A stretch of 64,000 bases of DNA. It comes from Rhodoblastus acidophilus. GTDB lineage: Bacteria > Pseudomonadota > Alphaproteobacteria > Rhizobiales > Beijerinckiaceae. How positions within the stretch are numbered: position 1 is the first letter of the stretch; every line of letters starts with the position of its first letter. Both the position numbers and the translations under genes were made by a program. The stretch lies in the NCBI RefSeq assembly GCF_900187365.1, contig NZ_FYDG01000013.1, forward strand, positions 33,857 through 97,856. The letters run 5' to 3'. Below are positions 17,755-26,071 of the stretch, piece after piece. The notes under the pieces are model-generated. The model saw only the letters and a program-made list of their open reading frames with translations. It was not told the DNA's origin and did not search any database.

Positions 17755-18705
17755 TCAGTAGCGATCGGGAACGTACATGGCCTCTGGAATGTCCTCGCGC
17801 TTGTAGCCGGGCGTGTGTTTGCGGTCGGGCAGCTCCACGTCGGCATGAGCGATGTCGCCGTAAGGGAACTGGCTCAACAGATGGCTGATGCAGTTGAGCC
17901 GGGCGCGTTTCTTGTCATTGCCGTCGATCACCCACCAGCGCGCTTCCGGGATATGGGTGCGCTCGAACATGTCCTCCTTGGCGCGGGTGTAGTCCTCCCA
18001 GCGCACGCGCGACTGCAGGTCCATCGGCGACAGCTTCCATTGCTTGAGCGGATCGTGGATGCGCATCAGAAAGCGGAAATGCTGCTGTTCGTCGGTGATC
18101 GAGAACCAGTATTTGATCACGGTAATGCCGGAGCGCACCAGCATGCGCTCGAATTCGGGGACGGAGCGATAGAATTCCTCGACCTCGTCCGGGGTGGCGA
18201 AGCCCATCACCCGCTCGACCCCTGCCCGATTGTACCAGGAGCGGTCGAACAAGACGAGTTCGCCGCGCGCCGGCAGATGCGGCGCATAGCGCTGGAAATA
18301 CCATTGGCCCTTTTCGCGCTCGCTCGGCGCCGGCAGCGCCACAACGCGGCAGACGCGCGGGTTGAGCCGCTGGGTGATGCGCTTGATCGCGCCGCCCTTG
18401 CCGGCGGAATCGCGGCCCTCGAACAGCACCACCGCCTTGGCGCCCGTCGCGCTGATCCAGTCCTGCAGCTTCACCAGTTCGCGCTGCAGGCGGAACAGCT
18501 CCTTGAAATAGACCGAGCGGCTCAGGCTCTTTTCGTCGGGATGGTCCGAGGCGTGGTCGAGCAGGGCGGCGAGGCGGTCGTCGTCAAGCTCCTCCTCCAG
18601 CTCCTCGTCGAAACTGTCGAGCATGTCGGCGTGGACGCGCTCGCGGAACGCGGCTTTGGGATCGGTGGGTTTCTCAGTCGGTTTCTCAGTCGGTTTCTTG
18701 GACAA
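17755..18705 (-). CDS. ppk2: polyphosphate kinase 2
   Basis: A 316-residue PPK2 that moves phosphate between polyphosphate and nucleotides. Walker A is EGRDSAGKGGA with K103; Walker B/lid is LFDRSWYNRAGVERVMGF; KYWFSITDEQQHFRFLMRI is a further family block. It starts at TTG (18705) with GGAAAGA upstream. The N-terminus carries a lysine/threonine/proline repeat (KPTEKPTEKPT) encoded by a 12-bp tandem repeat at about 18666-18698, so its exact length may vary. Class I (one domain) by size. Confidence 0.9.
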   Translation of the reverse strand: MSKKPTEKPTEKPTDPKAAFRERVHADMLDSFDEELEEELDDDRLAALLDHASDHPDEKSLSRSVYFKELFRLQRELVKLQDWISATGAKAVVLFEGRDSAGKGGAIKRITQRLNPRVCRVVALPAPSEREKGQWYFQRYAPHLPARGELVLFDRSWYNRAGVERVMGFATPDEVEEFYRSVPEFERMLVRSGITVIKYWFSITDEQQHFRFLMRIHDPLKQWKLSPMDLQSRVRWEDYTRAKEDMFERTHIPEARWWVIDGNDKKRARLNCISHLLSQFPYGDIAHADVELPDRKHTPGYKREDIPEAMYVPDRY

Positions 18706-18765
18706 GGATCGTCTTTCCGTTCCGGGCGCTGCGGGAGATCCGGCGACGATAAGGCCGTCATGTGC

Positions 18766-18781
18766 AAGTTTTATAAAACTT
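18766..18781. promoter_or_regulatory. perfect 16-bp palindrome upstream of ppk2
   Basis: AAGTTTTATAAAACTT is a perfect 16-bp palindrome in an otherwise GC-rich gap, 61 bp upstream of the ppk2 start and 6 bp past the stop of the CorA-type gene. Position and symmetry suit a repressor or activator operator for ppk2. It has no spacer, so it is a poor terminator hairpin. Confidence 0.4.
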
Positions 18782-18786
18782 CCGGC

Positions 18787-19860
18787 TCAGAGGCGGGGAG
18801 ACCCCGGCCGTTTTGGCGGCTTGCGCGTGGTTTCCTTCTTGCCGGAAGGCGCGGCGAGGCCCCAGCGCATCAGCATGACCAGCGTGCCGACCGCCGCCGC
18901 GATGCACAGCATGGTCGCATAGAGCGTGGCGTTCTCGCCCTCGGCGAACGGCAGGCCCTTGGTGTTCATGCCGAAATAGCCGGTGACGAACGTGGCGGGC
19001 AGCAGCACCGCCGTGACCAGGGTCAACACGTAGAGCCGGTCGTTGGTTTCGAGCGTCAGGATGGCGTTGATCTCTTCCTGCAGCACGCGGGCGCGATCCT
19101 GCAAGTTGCCGACGTCGCGGGTCAGAGAGGCGGCGCGCTGGCCCAGCGCCGAGGCCACCGCCGAGAAATCCTCGTCATGCTGCTCGTCGGCCTCCTCCTC
19201 CAACCGTTCGAAGGTCGAGGACAGGCCATTGACTTGCCGGGCCAGCCGGACCGCCTGCCGCCGCGCCTTGCTCAGCCCGACGCGCTGGTCGCGTCCGCGC
19301 CCGTCGATGACGATGTTTTCCTCGATCTGGTCCAGCGTGGTGGAAATGGCGCGGCACATTTTCATCGTGCAATCGCAGATGTTCGATCCGAGCATTTCCA
19401 GCAGCAGCGCGGGCGTTTCCGCCTTGGCGCCCTCCGCCAGCGCCCGCCGCGTCGTCTGCGCCGAATAAAGCGCGGCGCGCCGGGCGGTGACGATGAAGCC
19501 GCGGCCGCAGGCGAAGCGCAGGAAATCGGAATCCATCCGCGCGCCGTCGATGCCGATCTGGTGGTCGGTGATCGCGCCGGAGATGACGCCATCGGCGCGT
19601 TCGACGAACTGGTGATCGACCTCGCCGTTGAGCGCCTCGCGGGCTTCCTCGGTCAGGGCGGGCAGACGTTGCAGCAGGTCGGCGATGCGGCGGTCGACAT
19701 GGTCGAGATGCGCCCAGACATAGCCTTCGCGCGCCGCCCCGAGCGTGTGCAGGTCGTCGGCCGTTCCCGCCTCGGCGCGGCCGGCGGCGTCGAAGCGGAT
19801 GATCCAGACGCAGCCGGGCACGCCGGTTTCGAGAGCAGGCTTGAGACGATCGACGGACAT
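18787..19860 (-). CDS. CorA/ZntB-family metal ion transporter
   Basis: A 357-residue CorA-superfamily channel: large soluble N-terminal funnel with long helices (about residues 200-290), two C-terminal membrane helices and the pore motif GMN in VTGYFGMNTKGLPFAEGEN. The GMN followed by a GLPF loop is typical of the ZntB branch, so zinc or magnesium is possible. The ATG at 19860 (MSVDRL) with GAGGAAGCTC upstream is preferred to the ATG at 19884. It ends 82 bp before the ppk2 start. Confidence 0.87.
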   Translation of the reverse strand: MSVDRLKPALETGVPGCVWIIRFDAAGRAEAGTADDLHTLGAAREGYVWAHLDHVDRRIADLLQRLPALTEEAREALNGEVDHQFVERADGVISGAITDHQIGIDGARMDSDFLRFACGRGFIVTARRAALYSAQTTRRALAEGAKAETPALLLEMLGSNICDCTMKMCRAISTTLDQIEENIVIDGRGRDQRVGLSKARRQAVRLARQVNGLSSTFERLEEEADEQHDEDFSAVASALGQRAASLTRDVGNLQDRARVLQEEINAILTLETNDRLYVLTLVTAVLLPATFVTGYFGMNTKGLPFAEGENATLYATMLCIAAAVGTLVMLMRWGLAAPSGKKETTRKPPKRPGSPRL

Positions 19861-19963
19861 GAGCTTCCTCGGCAGAATGTTCATCGCTTCTAGCCCGTCG
19901 ATTTTGAAGCTTTCTTGACGTGCGCGCGTCGGATCGCCCGAAAGCGCCGGCGCGCGCACCAAA

Positions 19964-21400
19964 TTAGCGCACCAGAATGTTGCGGAACTGCCAGGGGTCG
20001 CTTTCGTCAATGTCTTCCGGGAAGAAGCCGGGACGTCCCTGCAGCGGGGTCCAGTCGGTGTAAACGCCGACGACCGGGCCGAGATAGGGCGTCTGGATTT
20101 CCAGGCAGCGCTTGTAGTCGAGTTCGTCGGCTTCGAGAATGCCGGCGTTGGGGTTCTCCAGCGCATAGACCATGCCGGCGAGCACCGCGGAGGACACCTG
20201 CATGCCCGTGGCGTTCTGGTACGGGCACAGCTTTCGGGTCTCCTCGACCGAAAGTTGCGAACCAAACCAATAGGCGCCCTTGGCGTGGCCGAACAGCAGC
20301 ACGCCGAGTTCGTCGACGCCGTCCACGATCTCGTGCTCGTCGAGAATGTGGATCTTCTCCTGGCGCACGCCGCCGGCGCCGAACATTTCGTGCAGCGACA
20401 GCACGGCGTCGTCGGCGGGGTGATAGGCGTAATGGCAGGTCGGGCGATAGACCGCCTCGCCCTTGGGGCCGCGCACCGTGTAATAATCGGCGATCGAAAT
20501 CGACTCGTTATGGGTCACCAGGAAGCCATATTGCGGGCCGGGCGTCGGCGTCCACGAGCGCACGCGGGTGTTGGCGCCGGGCTGCATCAGATAGATGGCG
20601 GCGCCGCAGCCGGTCTCGTGCTTGCGGCCGTTCTCCGGCATCCATTTCTCATGCGTGCCCCAGCCGAGTTCGGCCGGCTGCAGGCCCTCGGAGACGAAGC
20701 CCTCGACCGACCAGGTGTTGACGAACACGCCGCGCGGCTTGGGGTTTTTGGCGCGCTGGGTGTCGCGTTCGGCGATATGCACGCCCTTGACGCCAAGACG
20801 CTGCGCCAGCGCGGCCCAGTCCTCGCGGGTCTTCGGCTCGGGCGCGGAATCGCCGAGGTCCTTTGCGAGATTGACCAGCGCCTGTTTGACGAACCAGGAG
20901 ACCATGCCGGGATTGGCGCCGCAGGTGGAGATCGCGGTGGGGCCGCCGGGGTTTTCGCGCTTGGATTTCAGCACGGTTTCGCGCAGGGCGTAATTGGAGC
21001 GCTCCGCCGCGCCCTTGTCCTTGTCGAAATAGAAGCCGGCCCAGGGCTCGACCACCGTGTCGATGTAAAGCGCGCCGATCTCGCGGCACAGCTCCATGAT
21101 GGCGAGCGAGGACGTGTCCACCGACAGGTTGACGCAAAAACCCTGGCCGCCGCCCTTGGTCAGCAGCGGGACCAGCAGGTCGCGGTAATTGTCGACGGTG
21201 ACGGGTTTCTTGATGAATTCATAGCCGCGCTCATCCACCAGCTTGCGGTCGGCGTCGCTCGGATCGATCACGACAAGCCGCGACCTGTCGAATTCGAAAT
21301 GGCGCTCGATCAGCGGCAGGGCGCCCTTGCCGATGGAGCCGAAGCCGATCATCACGATCGGGCCGCTGATGCGACCGTGGATGGGCGATTTGGTCATCAT
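19964..21400 (-). CDS. hss: homospermidine synthase
   Basis: A 478-residue NAD-dependent enzyme joining two putrescine units (or putrescine and spermidine) into sym-homospermidine, the usual long polyamine of alphaproteobacteria. The Rossmann fingerprint is VMIGFGSIGKGALP at the N-terminus. ISTCGANPGMVSWFVKQAL, NTWSVEGFVSEGLQPAELGW and HNESISIADYYTVRG are family blocks of the bacterial enzyme. It appears to be a single-gene unit; a longer frame of the CorA-type gene overlaps it but is not used. Confidence 0.92.
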   Translation of the reverse strand: MMTKSPIHGRISGPIVMIGFGSIGKGALPLIERHFEFDRSRLVVIDPSDADRKLVDERGYEFIKKPVTVDNYRDLLVPLLTKGGGQGFCVNLSVDTSSLAIMELCREIGALYIDTVVEPWAGFYFDKDKGAAERSNYALRETVLKSKRENPGGPTAISTCGANPGMVSWFVKQALVNLAKDLGDSAPEPKTREDWAALAQRLGVKGVHIAERDTQRAKNPKPRGVFVNTWSVEGFVSEGLQPAELGWGTHEKWMPENGRKHETGCGAAIYLMQPGANTRVRSWTPTPGPQYGFLVTHNESISIADYYTVRGPKGEAVYRPTCHYAYHPADDAVLSLHEMFGAGGVRQEKIHILDEHEIVDGVDELGVLLFGHAKGAYWFGSQLSVEETRKLCPYQNATGMQVSSAVLAGMVYALENPNAGILEADELDYKRCLEIQTPYLGPVVGVYTDWTPLQGRPGFFPEDIDESDPWQFRNILVR

Positions 21401-21513
21401 TCGTCCTTTTACCGGAAGTTTGGGGGGTAATGGCGAAGGCGAGGCGCGCGGTCAAGCGACCGCATGCCGCCCTGCTCAAGCGGATTGCACAAAATTGTGA
21501 CAGTTGATCGTGA

Positions 21514-22077
21514 TCAGGCCGCCTTGCGGCGCGGCGCGGCCGCGGGGGCGGGGCGGCCGGCAGGCCGCAGCACGCCGCAAGCGCCGTCCAGCGCGCCGGC
21601 GCGCAGTTCGACGCCGAGGAAGCGCGCGCGATCGACCGGGCCGGGCATGTCGAGCCCGCCCATCTTGGCGCCGCTGAAGCCGAAACGCCGATAATACGGC
21701 TCGTCGCCGACCAGAATCACTGCGTCATGGCCAAGCGCGGCGGCTTTTTCCAACGCCATGCGGATCATGCGGCCGCCCAGGCCGTTGGAGCGCAGCGCCG
21801 GCGAAATGGCGATCGGGCCAAGCAGCAGCGCGCGGGCGCCATTGCCGATGTCGATGTCCCACAGCCGCAGCGTGCCGACCAGCACATTGTCGCGCAAGGC
21901 GGTGAAAGCCAGGCCTTCGGCCGGCAGCCGGCCCTCGCGCACCCGCTCGCTGGACTTGCGGCGCCGGTTGAGCCCAAACGCCTTGTCGAGCAGGATTTCG
22001 CGCGCGAAGGCGTCGCGGGGGACTTCGTCCCGAATGAGGATTTCGGCGGCGGCTTGCGGCAGGACGGACGGATGCAT
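21514..22077 (-). CDS. GNAT N-acetyltransferase (YhbS-like)
   Basis: A 187-residue acetyltransferase: LAFTALRDNVLVGTLRLWDI, the acetyl-CoA loop region LRSNGLGGRMIRMALEKAA and DEPYYRRFGFSGAKMGG, typical of the YhbS branch of the GNAT fold. The ATG at 22077 has a perfect GGAGGT 5 bases upstream; a GTG four codons earlier overlaps that site. The C-terminal 30 residues are Ala/Pro/Arg-rich and probably disordered. The substrate is unknown. Confidence 0.85.
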   Translation of the reverse strand: MHPSVLPQAAAEILIRDEVPRDAFAREILLDKAFGLNRRRKSSERVREGRLPAEGLAFTALRDNVLVGTLRLWDIDIGNGARALLLGPIAISPALRSNGLGGRMIRMALEKAAALGHDAVILVGDEPYYRRFGFSGAKMGGLDMPGPVDRARFLGVELRAGALDGACGVLRPAGRPAPAAAPRRKAA

Positions 22078-22866
22078 GGTGACCTCCACAGGTCAAGAGA
22101 GGGCGCGCCAACGGCGAAGGTCAGGAACCTGCCGGCGGGAGGAGGCGTCACGCGAACTGAAAATTCAGATCACTTGCGAACGGGGCTTAAGCCCTGAATG
22201 GCGCGAGACATCGCGCGCGCGGACTTCGTCGCGACCTGTGAAGTTCGAACAGATCATGCATCGCGGCATCCCTTCGAAGGGCGCATCGTCAGCGCCACAG
22301 ATCAACTTCGGAGCGGATGGCTCTGACCTGTTCCGTCCGCGCGATGGAGACGCGCACGAAACGCTCGGTAGGAGCCATCCAGGGCTATCCTTGCGGAAAA
22401 CCCGGCGCTGCGCCGTGATTGGAAAGGGAGGGGCCCGATCCGCACGCCCGGCAAGAAAGACAAGCCTCTTCGGTACGCCGGCTTTGGAGGCCGACAGAGA
22501 CGAAAAAGCCCGGTCCGTCGTTGCTTCAAGTCGCGATCTTCCGTGGAGAACGGAGTTCGCCGGTTCGCTTCCGGCCGTCGGTTTGTTTTTGGCGCGCCGC
22601 CGGCCTCTTGTCCGGTTTGACGCCAACCGACGCGCGACCACAGGCACGTGCGATTTGGGCAAGCGGATAGATGGCACAAAACGGCGGAGATGCAAGGGGA
22701 AAAACGCGGCGTTCCGCTTTTTTGTGGGCGGCTTCGCGCCTTTCGCAAGGTCGGGGGCGCAAAATATCCCGTCCCAGCGGGCGCGCCGTTGGGCGAGAAC
22801 CTTGCCGAAGCCTGAAAAGGCCGCTACCAGCAAGGTCTATTTCCTGGCTGTGTCCCGAGTCGCCAA
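22078..22866. other. 789-bp region without a convincing gene
   Basis: Long open frames exist on both strands (for example 22165-22833 on the minus strand), but their products are basic, low-similarity and lack normal domain sequence. The base texture is less codon-periodic than the neighbours. A weak hairpin GCGG-CGTT-CCGC followed by six T (22706-22723) could terminate a plus-strand RNA. The region may hold the opgG promoter, a non-coding RNA or gene remains. Confidence 0.4.
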
Positions 22867-24468
22867 ATGACCTTGCTTGACCGTCGTTTCGTTCTCAACG
22901 CCCTCGTCGCTTCCGGCGCCGCGGCGCTGGCGCCCCCGGTTCTGGCGGGGCCGGCTCAGGCGCGACAGGCTTTCGCCCAATCCGGGCCGCCCGACAAGAG
23001 CCAGCCGCAGCCGCCGGCGCGCTTCAATTTCGAGGACGTGCTGAAGCGCGCCAAGGAACTGGCCGCCGCGCCCTATGACGCCATGCCGCCGAAACTGCCG
23101 GAGGCCCTGGGCAAGCTCGATTTCGACTCCTACCGCGACATCCGTTTCCGGGCGGAGAAATCCCCGCTCGCCACCGGGCCGTTCCGGCTGCAATTGTTCC
23201 ACCCCGGCTTCATCTATACCCGCCCGGTGGTGGTCAACACGATTCGCGACGGCATCGCCACGCCGATTCCCTATTCGGCCAACCTGTTCGACTACGGCCG
23301 CAACAAGTTCGATCACAATCTTCCGGTCAATCTCGGCTTCGCCGGCTTCCGCCTGCATTACCCGCTCAATTCGGCGCGCGGCAACGACGAGGTGGTGTCC
23401 TTCCTCGGCGCGACCTATTTCCGCTTCCTCGGCCGGGGACAGTCCTACGGCCTTTCAGCGCGCGGCCTTTCGGTCAATACTGGCGGCGACGACGAGGAAT
23501 TCCCGCTGTTCCGCGAATTCTGGATCGACGTGTCCGATTCGTCGGTCGAGCGTGCGACCATTTACGCGCTGCTCGACAGCGCCTCCGTCACCGGCGCCTA
23601 TCGCTTCGATCTCTATCCCGGCGCCGACAGCGTGATGGAAGTCACGGCGGCGATCATCCCGCGCCGTCCCGACGTCAAGTTCGGGCTGGCGCCGCTGACC
23701 TCGATGTTCTTCACCGGCGAGGACAGCCCGCGCCCGCTGGAGGAATACCGGCAGGAGCTGCACGATTCCGACGGCCTGCTGATGCACACCGGCGCCGGCG
23801 AATGGATCTGGCGTCCGCTGCGCGCGCCGCGCGTCGGCGGCATGTCCACCTTCGAGGACAAGTCGATCAAGGGGTTCGGGCTGGTGCAGCGCGACCGCAA
23901 TTTCGACCATTACCAGGACATCGAGCTGGCCTATGAGGTGCGCCCGACCTATTGGGTCGAGCCGCACGGCGACTGGGGCGACGGCCGGATCGAACTGCTG
24001 GAGCTGGCCACCAAGGACGAAACGGCCGACAATATCGTCGCTTACTGGACCTTGCAGAACCGGCCCGAAGCCGGAAAGCCGTTCTATTATTCCTACCGCA
24101 TCCGCTCGCTGCTGGAGTCGCCCGATCTTTCACCCAACGGCCGGCTGCGCAATGTCTGGAAGACCGTGCCCAAGGCCTTGGGCTCGCCGGAGCAGGTGGG
24201 CGTCGGTTCGCGCCGTTTCATCCTGGATTTCGACGGTGGGGATCTCGGCTATTACCTGACCGATCCCGCGCAGGTCGAAGTGTCCGCCAACGCGTCGCGC
24301 GGCAAGATTCTGCGCACGTTCATCGCGCCCAATCCGCATATCGAGGGGTTCAGGGCGATGGTCGACGTGCAGACCGATCCGGGGACGTCGGTGGAAATCC
24401 GCGTGTTCCTGCGCGCCGGCGCGCGGGCGCTGACGGAAACGGCGTTGATCCCGTGGATCGCGGAATAG
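22867..24468 (+). CDS. opgG: periplasmic glucan biosynthesis protein OpgG/MdoG
   Basis: A 533-residue osmoregulated periplasmic glucan protein. The N-terminus has a signal sequence with DRRFVLNALVASGAAALAP, which looks like a Tat-type signal. Family blocks include FNFEDVLKRAKELAAAPYD, SYRDIRFRAEKSPL, FLGATYFRFLGRGQSYGLSA and FRLHYPLN. It acts in the periplasm to shape or branch beta-glucans. The glucosyltransferase opgH is not adjacent. The ATG at 22867 has only a weak ribosome binding site. Confidence 0.92.
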   Translation: MTLLDRRFVLNALVASGAAALAPPVLAGPAQARQAFAQSGPPDKSQPQPPARFNFEDVLKRAKELAAAPYDAMPPKLPEALGKLDFDSYRDIRFRAEKSPLATGPFRLQLFHPGFIYTRPVVVNTIRDGIATPIPYSANLFDYGRNKFDHNLPVNLGFAGFRLHYPLNSARGNDEVVSFLGATYFRFLGRGQSYGLSARGLSVNTGGDDEEFPLFREFWIDVSDSSVERATIYALLDSASVTGAYRFDLYPGADSVMEVTAAIIPRRPDVKFGLAPLTSMFFTGEDSPRPLEEYRQELHDSDGLLMHTGAGEWIWRPLRAPRVGGMSTFEDKSIKGFGLVQRDRNFDHYQDIELAYEVRPTYWVEPHGDWGDGRIELLELATKDETADNIVAYWTLQNRPEAGKPFYYSYRIRSLLESPDLSPNGRLRNVWKTVPKALGSPEQVGVGSRRFILDFDGGDLGYYLTDPAQVEVSANASRGKILRTFIAPNPHIEGFRAMVDVQTDPGTSVEIRVFLRAGARALTETALIPWIAE

Positions 24469-24549
24469 GCCGCCGGCCCAACTGAGACGGAGCGTCGGGC
24501 GCCCGCTTCCTTTCCCGCAAGAGGAGAAGAAGCGGCCTCCCGGCGCCGT

Positions 24550-24924
24550 TCAGAATCCGATCGCCAGCAGCAGCGCGATCACCGCCGCCGTCACCACGGC
24601 CGCGACGCCATAGGTACACAGTTTCAGCAGCAGCGACGGTCCCGCCTTCATATCCTTGAGGGTGAGGAACAGCCGCTCGGCGCCATGCCAGAAAAACAGC
24701 GCCACCACGACCAGAACCGCCAGCTTGCCGACAGGGTTCTGCGCAAAGGCGAGCGCATGGTCGTAGCTCAGGAAATTTTCCGGCAGCCCCACGCCCAGAG
24801 GCGCGAAAAAGCCGGTGATCAGGATCAGCCCCGGCCCGAACAAGGCGGAGAGCATCCCGCCCGCGCCGAACAGCAGCCAGAAAATGGGCGAAATACTGCG
24901 ATTGTCCCGCGCCGGCCCCGTCAT
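24550..24924 (-). CDS. frdD: fumarate reductase membrane anchor subunit D
   Basis: A 124-residue hydrophobic protein with three membrane segments (ISPIFWLLFGAGGMLSALFG, LAVLVVVALFFWHGAERLFL, VAAVVTAAVIALLLAIGF), matching E. coli FrdD in length and in the first-helix pattern. It anchors FrdAB in the inner membrane and helps form the quinol site. The ATG at 24924 overlaps the frdC stop as ATGA. Last gene of the frdABCD operon. Confidence 0.87.
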   Translation of the reverse strand: MTGPARDNRSISPIFWLLFGAGGMLSALFGPGLILITGFFAPLGVGLPENFLSYDHALAFAQNPVGKLAVLVVVALFFWHGAERLFLTLKDMKAGPSLLLKLCTYGVAAVVTAAVIALLLAIGF

Positions 24925-25328
24925 CGCGCAACTCCCAGCGTGATCAGCACCAGGGCCAGCGAGCAGGCCCCGGCGAAAATCGTGGCGACGCGCGTGATCG
25001 TCCGCTGCGCAACCGGCGCCCGGCCCAAAATCAGCTTGGGCATGGTTTTCGGCAGGATCTGGAACCATGTCTTCACATGATACAGCACCGCCGCCAGCAG
25101 GGCCGCGTGCAGCAGCAGCGAGACCGGGCTTTGCAGGAAGCGCACATAGGCGGCCCAGCTTTCAGGCCCTTGCGAAAGGCTGTAGAGCCCCGCGAAAAGG
25201 ACCGCGCCGTAGCCGGCGACGGCGAGCCCGCTCATTTCGCGCACCGTATAGGCGCGATAGGGCGCCTTGGCCCACCAGTCCTTGGGCGCCGGACGCCGGT
25301 AGGGGCGGCTCTCGTTCATGAGGCTCAT
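24921..25328 (-). CDS. frdC: fumarate reductase membrane anchor subunit C
   Basis: A 135-residue membrane subunit with three helices. It starts with a polar NESRPYRRPAPKDWW segment and holds the conserved histidine region LLHAALLAAVLYHVKTWFQILP, as in E. coli FrdC. With FrdD it binds menaquinol/quinol that supplies electrons to FrdB. The start at 25328 forms an ATGA overlap with the frdB stop; the longer frame to 25607 is antisense read-through of frdB. Confidence 0.87.
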   Translation of the reverse strand: MSLMNESRPYRRPAPKDWWAKAPYRAYTVREMSGLAVAGYGAVLFAGLYSLSQGPESWAAYVRFLQSPVSLLLHAALLAAVLYHVKTWFQILPKTMPKLILGRAPVAQRTITRVATIFAGACSLALVLITLGVAR

Positions 25329-26071
25329 TCCTTTCTCAGGAAGCGCAGGAAGAAGTCGAAGGCGCTGTTGGTCTTGTTCTGATTGACGGCGTTGGCGGGG
25401 TCCACGCTTTTCGGGCAGACCTCCGAGCAGATGCCGACCGCGGTGCAGGACCACACGCCGTTTTCGCCGTGGATCGTGTCGAGACGCTTCTGCCGGCCGG
25501 CGTCGCGGGAGTCGCCGTTGTAGCGCTGCAGCAGCGCCATGGCGCCGGGGCCGATGAAATCGGGGTTCTCGCCGAATTGCGGGCAGGCGGCGTAGCACAA
25601 CATGCAATTGATGCAGTCGCTGAACGATTCATAGGCCGCGAGCTGCGCCGGGGTCTGACGATACGGTCCCTGCTCGACCGTCTTCGGCTCCTTCGGCATG
25701 ATATAGGGGTAGATGCTCTCGATCTTTTTCACGAAGCCGCCGACGCTGATCACCAGGTCGCGCTCGATCGGGAAATTGTTGAGCGGCTCCACGGTGACGG
25801 GGCCGGGCGGCAGGTCGCGCAGGAAAGTGCTGCAGGCGAGCTTGGGTTCGCCATTGATCATCATGCCGCAGGAGCCGCACACGGCCATGCGGCAGGACCA
25901 GCGGAACGACAAACTGCCGTCGAGCGTGTCCTTGATGGTTTGCAGCGCCTCCAGCACCGACATGTTTTCGGCGCCGGCCACTTCGAACGTCCCGAAGGAC
26001 GGCGCCGCGTCAACCCCCGGCTGGTAGCGCAGGATGCGCAGCTCGATGGTCTTTTTGGCGGGGTCAGGCAT
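25325..26071 (-). CDS. frdB: fumarate reductase iron-sulfur subunit
   Basis: A 248-residue iron-sulfur protein. [2Fe-2S] ligands lie in CRMAVCGSCGMMINGEPKLAC, the [4Fe-4S] site in CINCMLCYAACP, and the [3Fe-4S] site in CTAVGICSEVCPK. These three clusters carry electrons between the quinol site in FrdCD and FAD in FrdA. Its start lies 8 bp inside the end of frdA and its stop overlaps frdC. Sequence matches the FrdB rather than the SdhB pattern. Confidence 0.92.
   Translation of the reverse strand: MPDPAKKTIELRILRYQPGVDAAPSFGTFEVAGAENMSVLEALQTIKDTLDGSLSFRWSCRMAVCGSCGMMINGEPKLACSTFLRDLPPGPVTVEPLNNFPIERDLVISVGGFVKKIESIYPYIMPKEPKTVEQGPYRQTPAQLAAYESFSDCINCMLCYAACPQFGENPDFIGPGAMALLQRYNGDSRDAGRQKRLDTIHGENGVWSCTAVGICSEVCPKSVDPANAVNQNKTNSAFDFFLRFLRKE

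Noticed and set aside
22165..22833. 222-codon minus-strand frame in the gap before opgG
   Set aside because: Basic, irregular sequence with no domain and no good start; both strands are open here.
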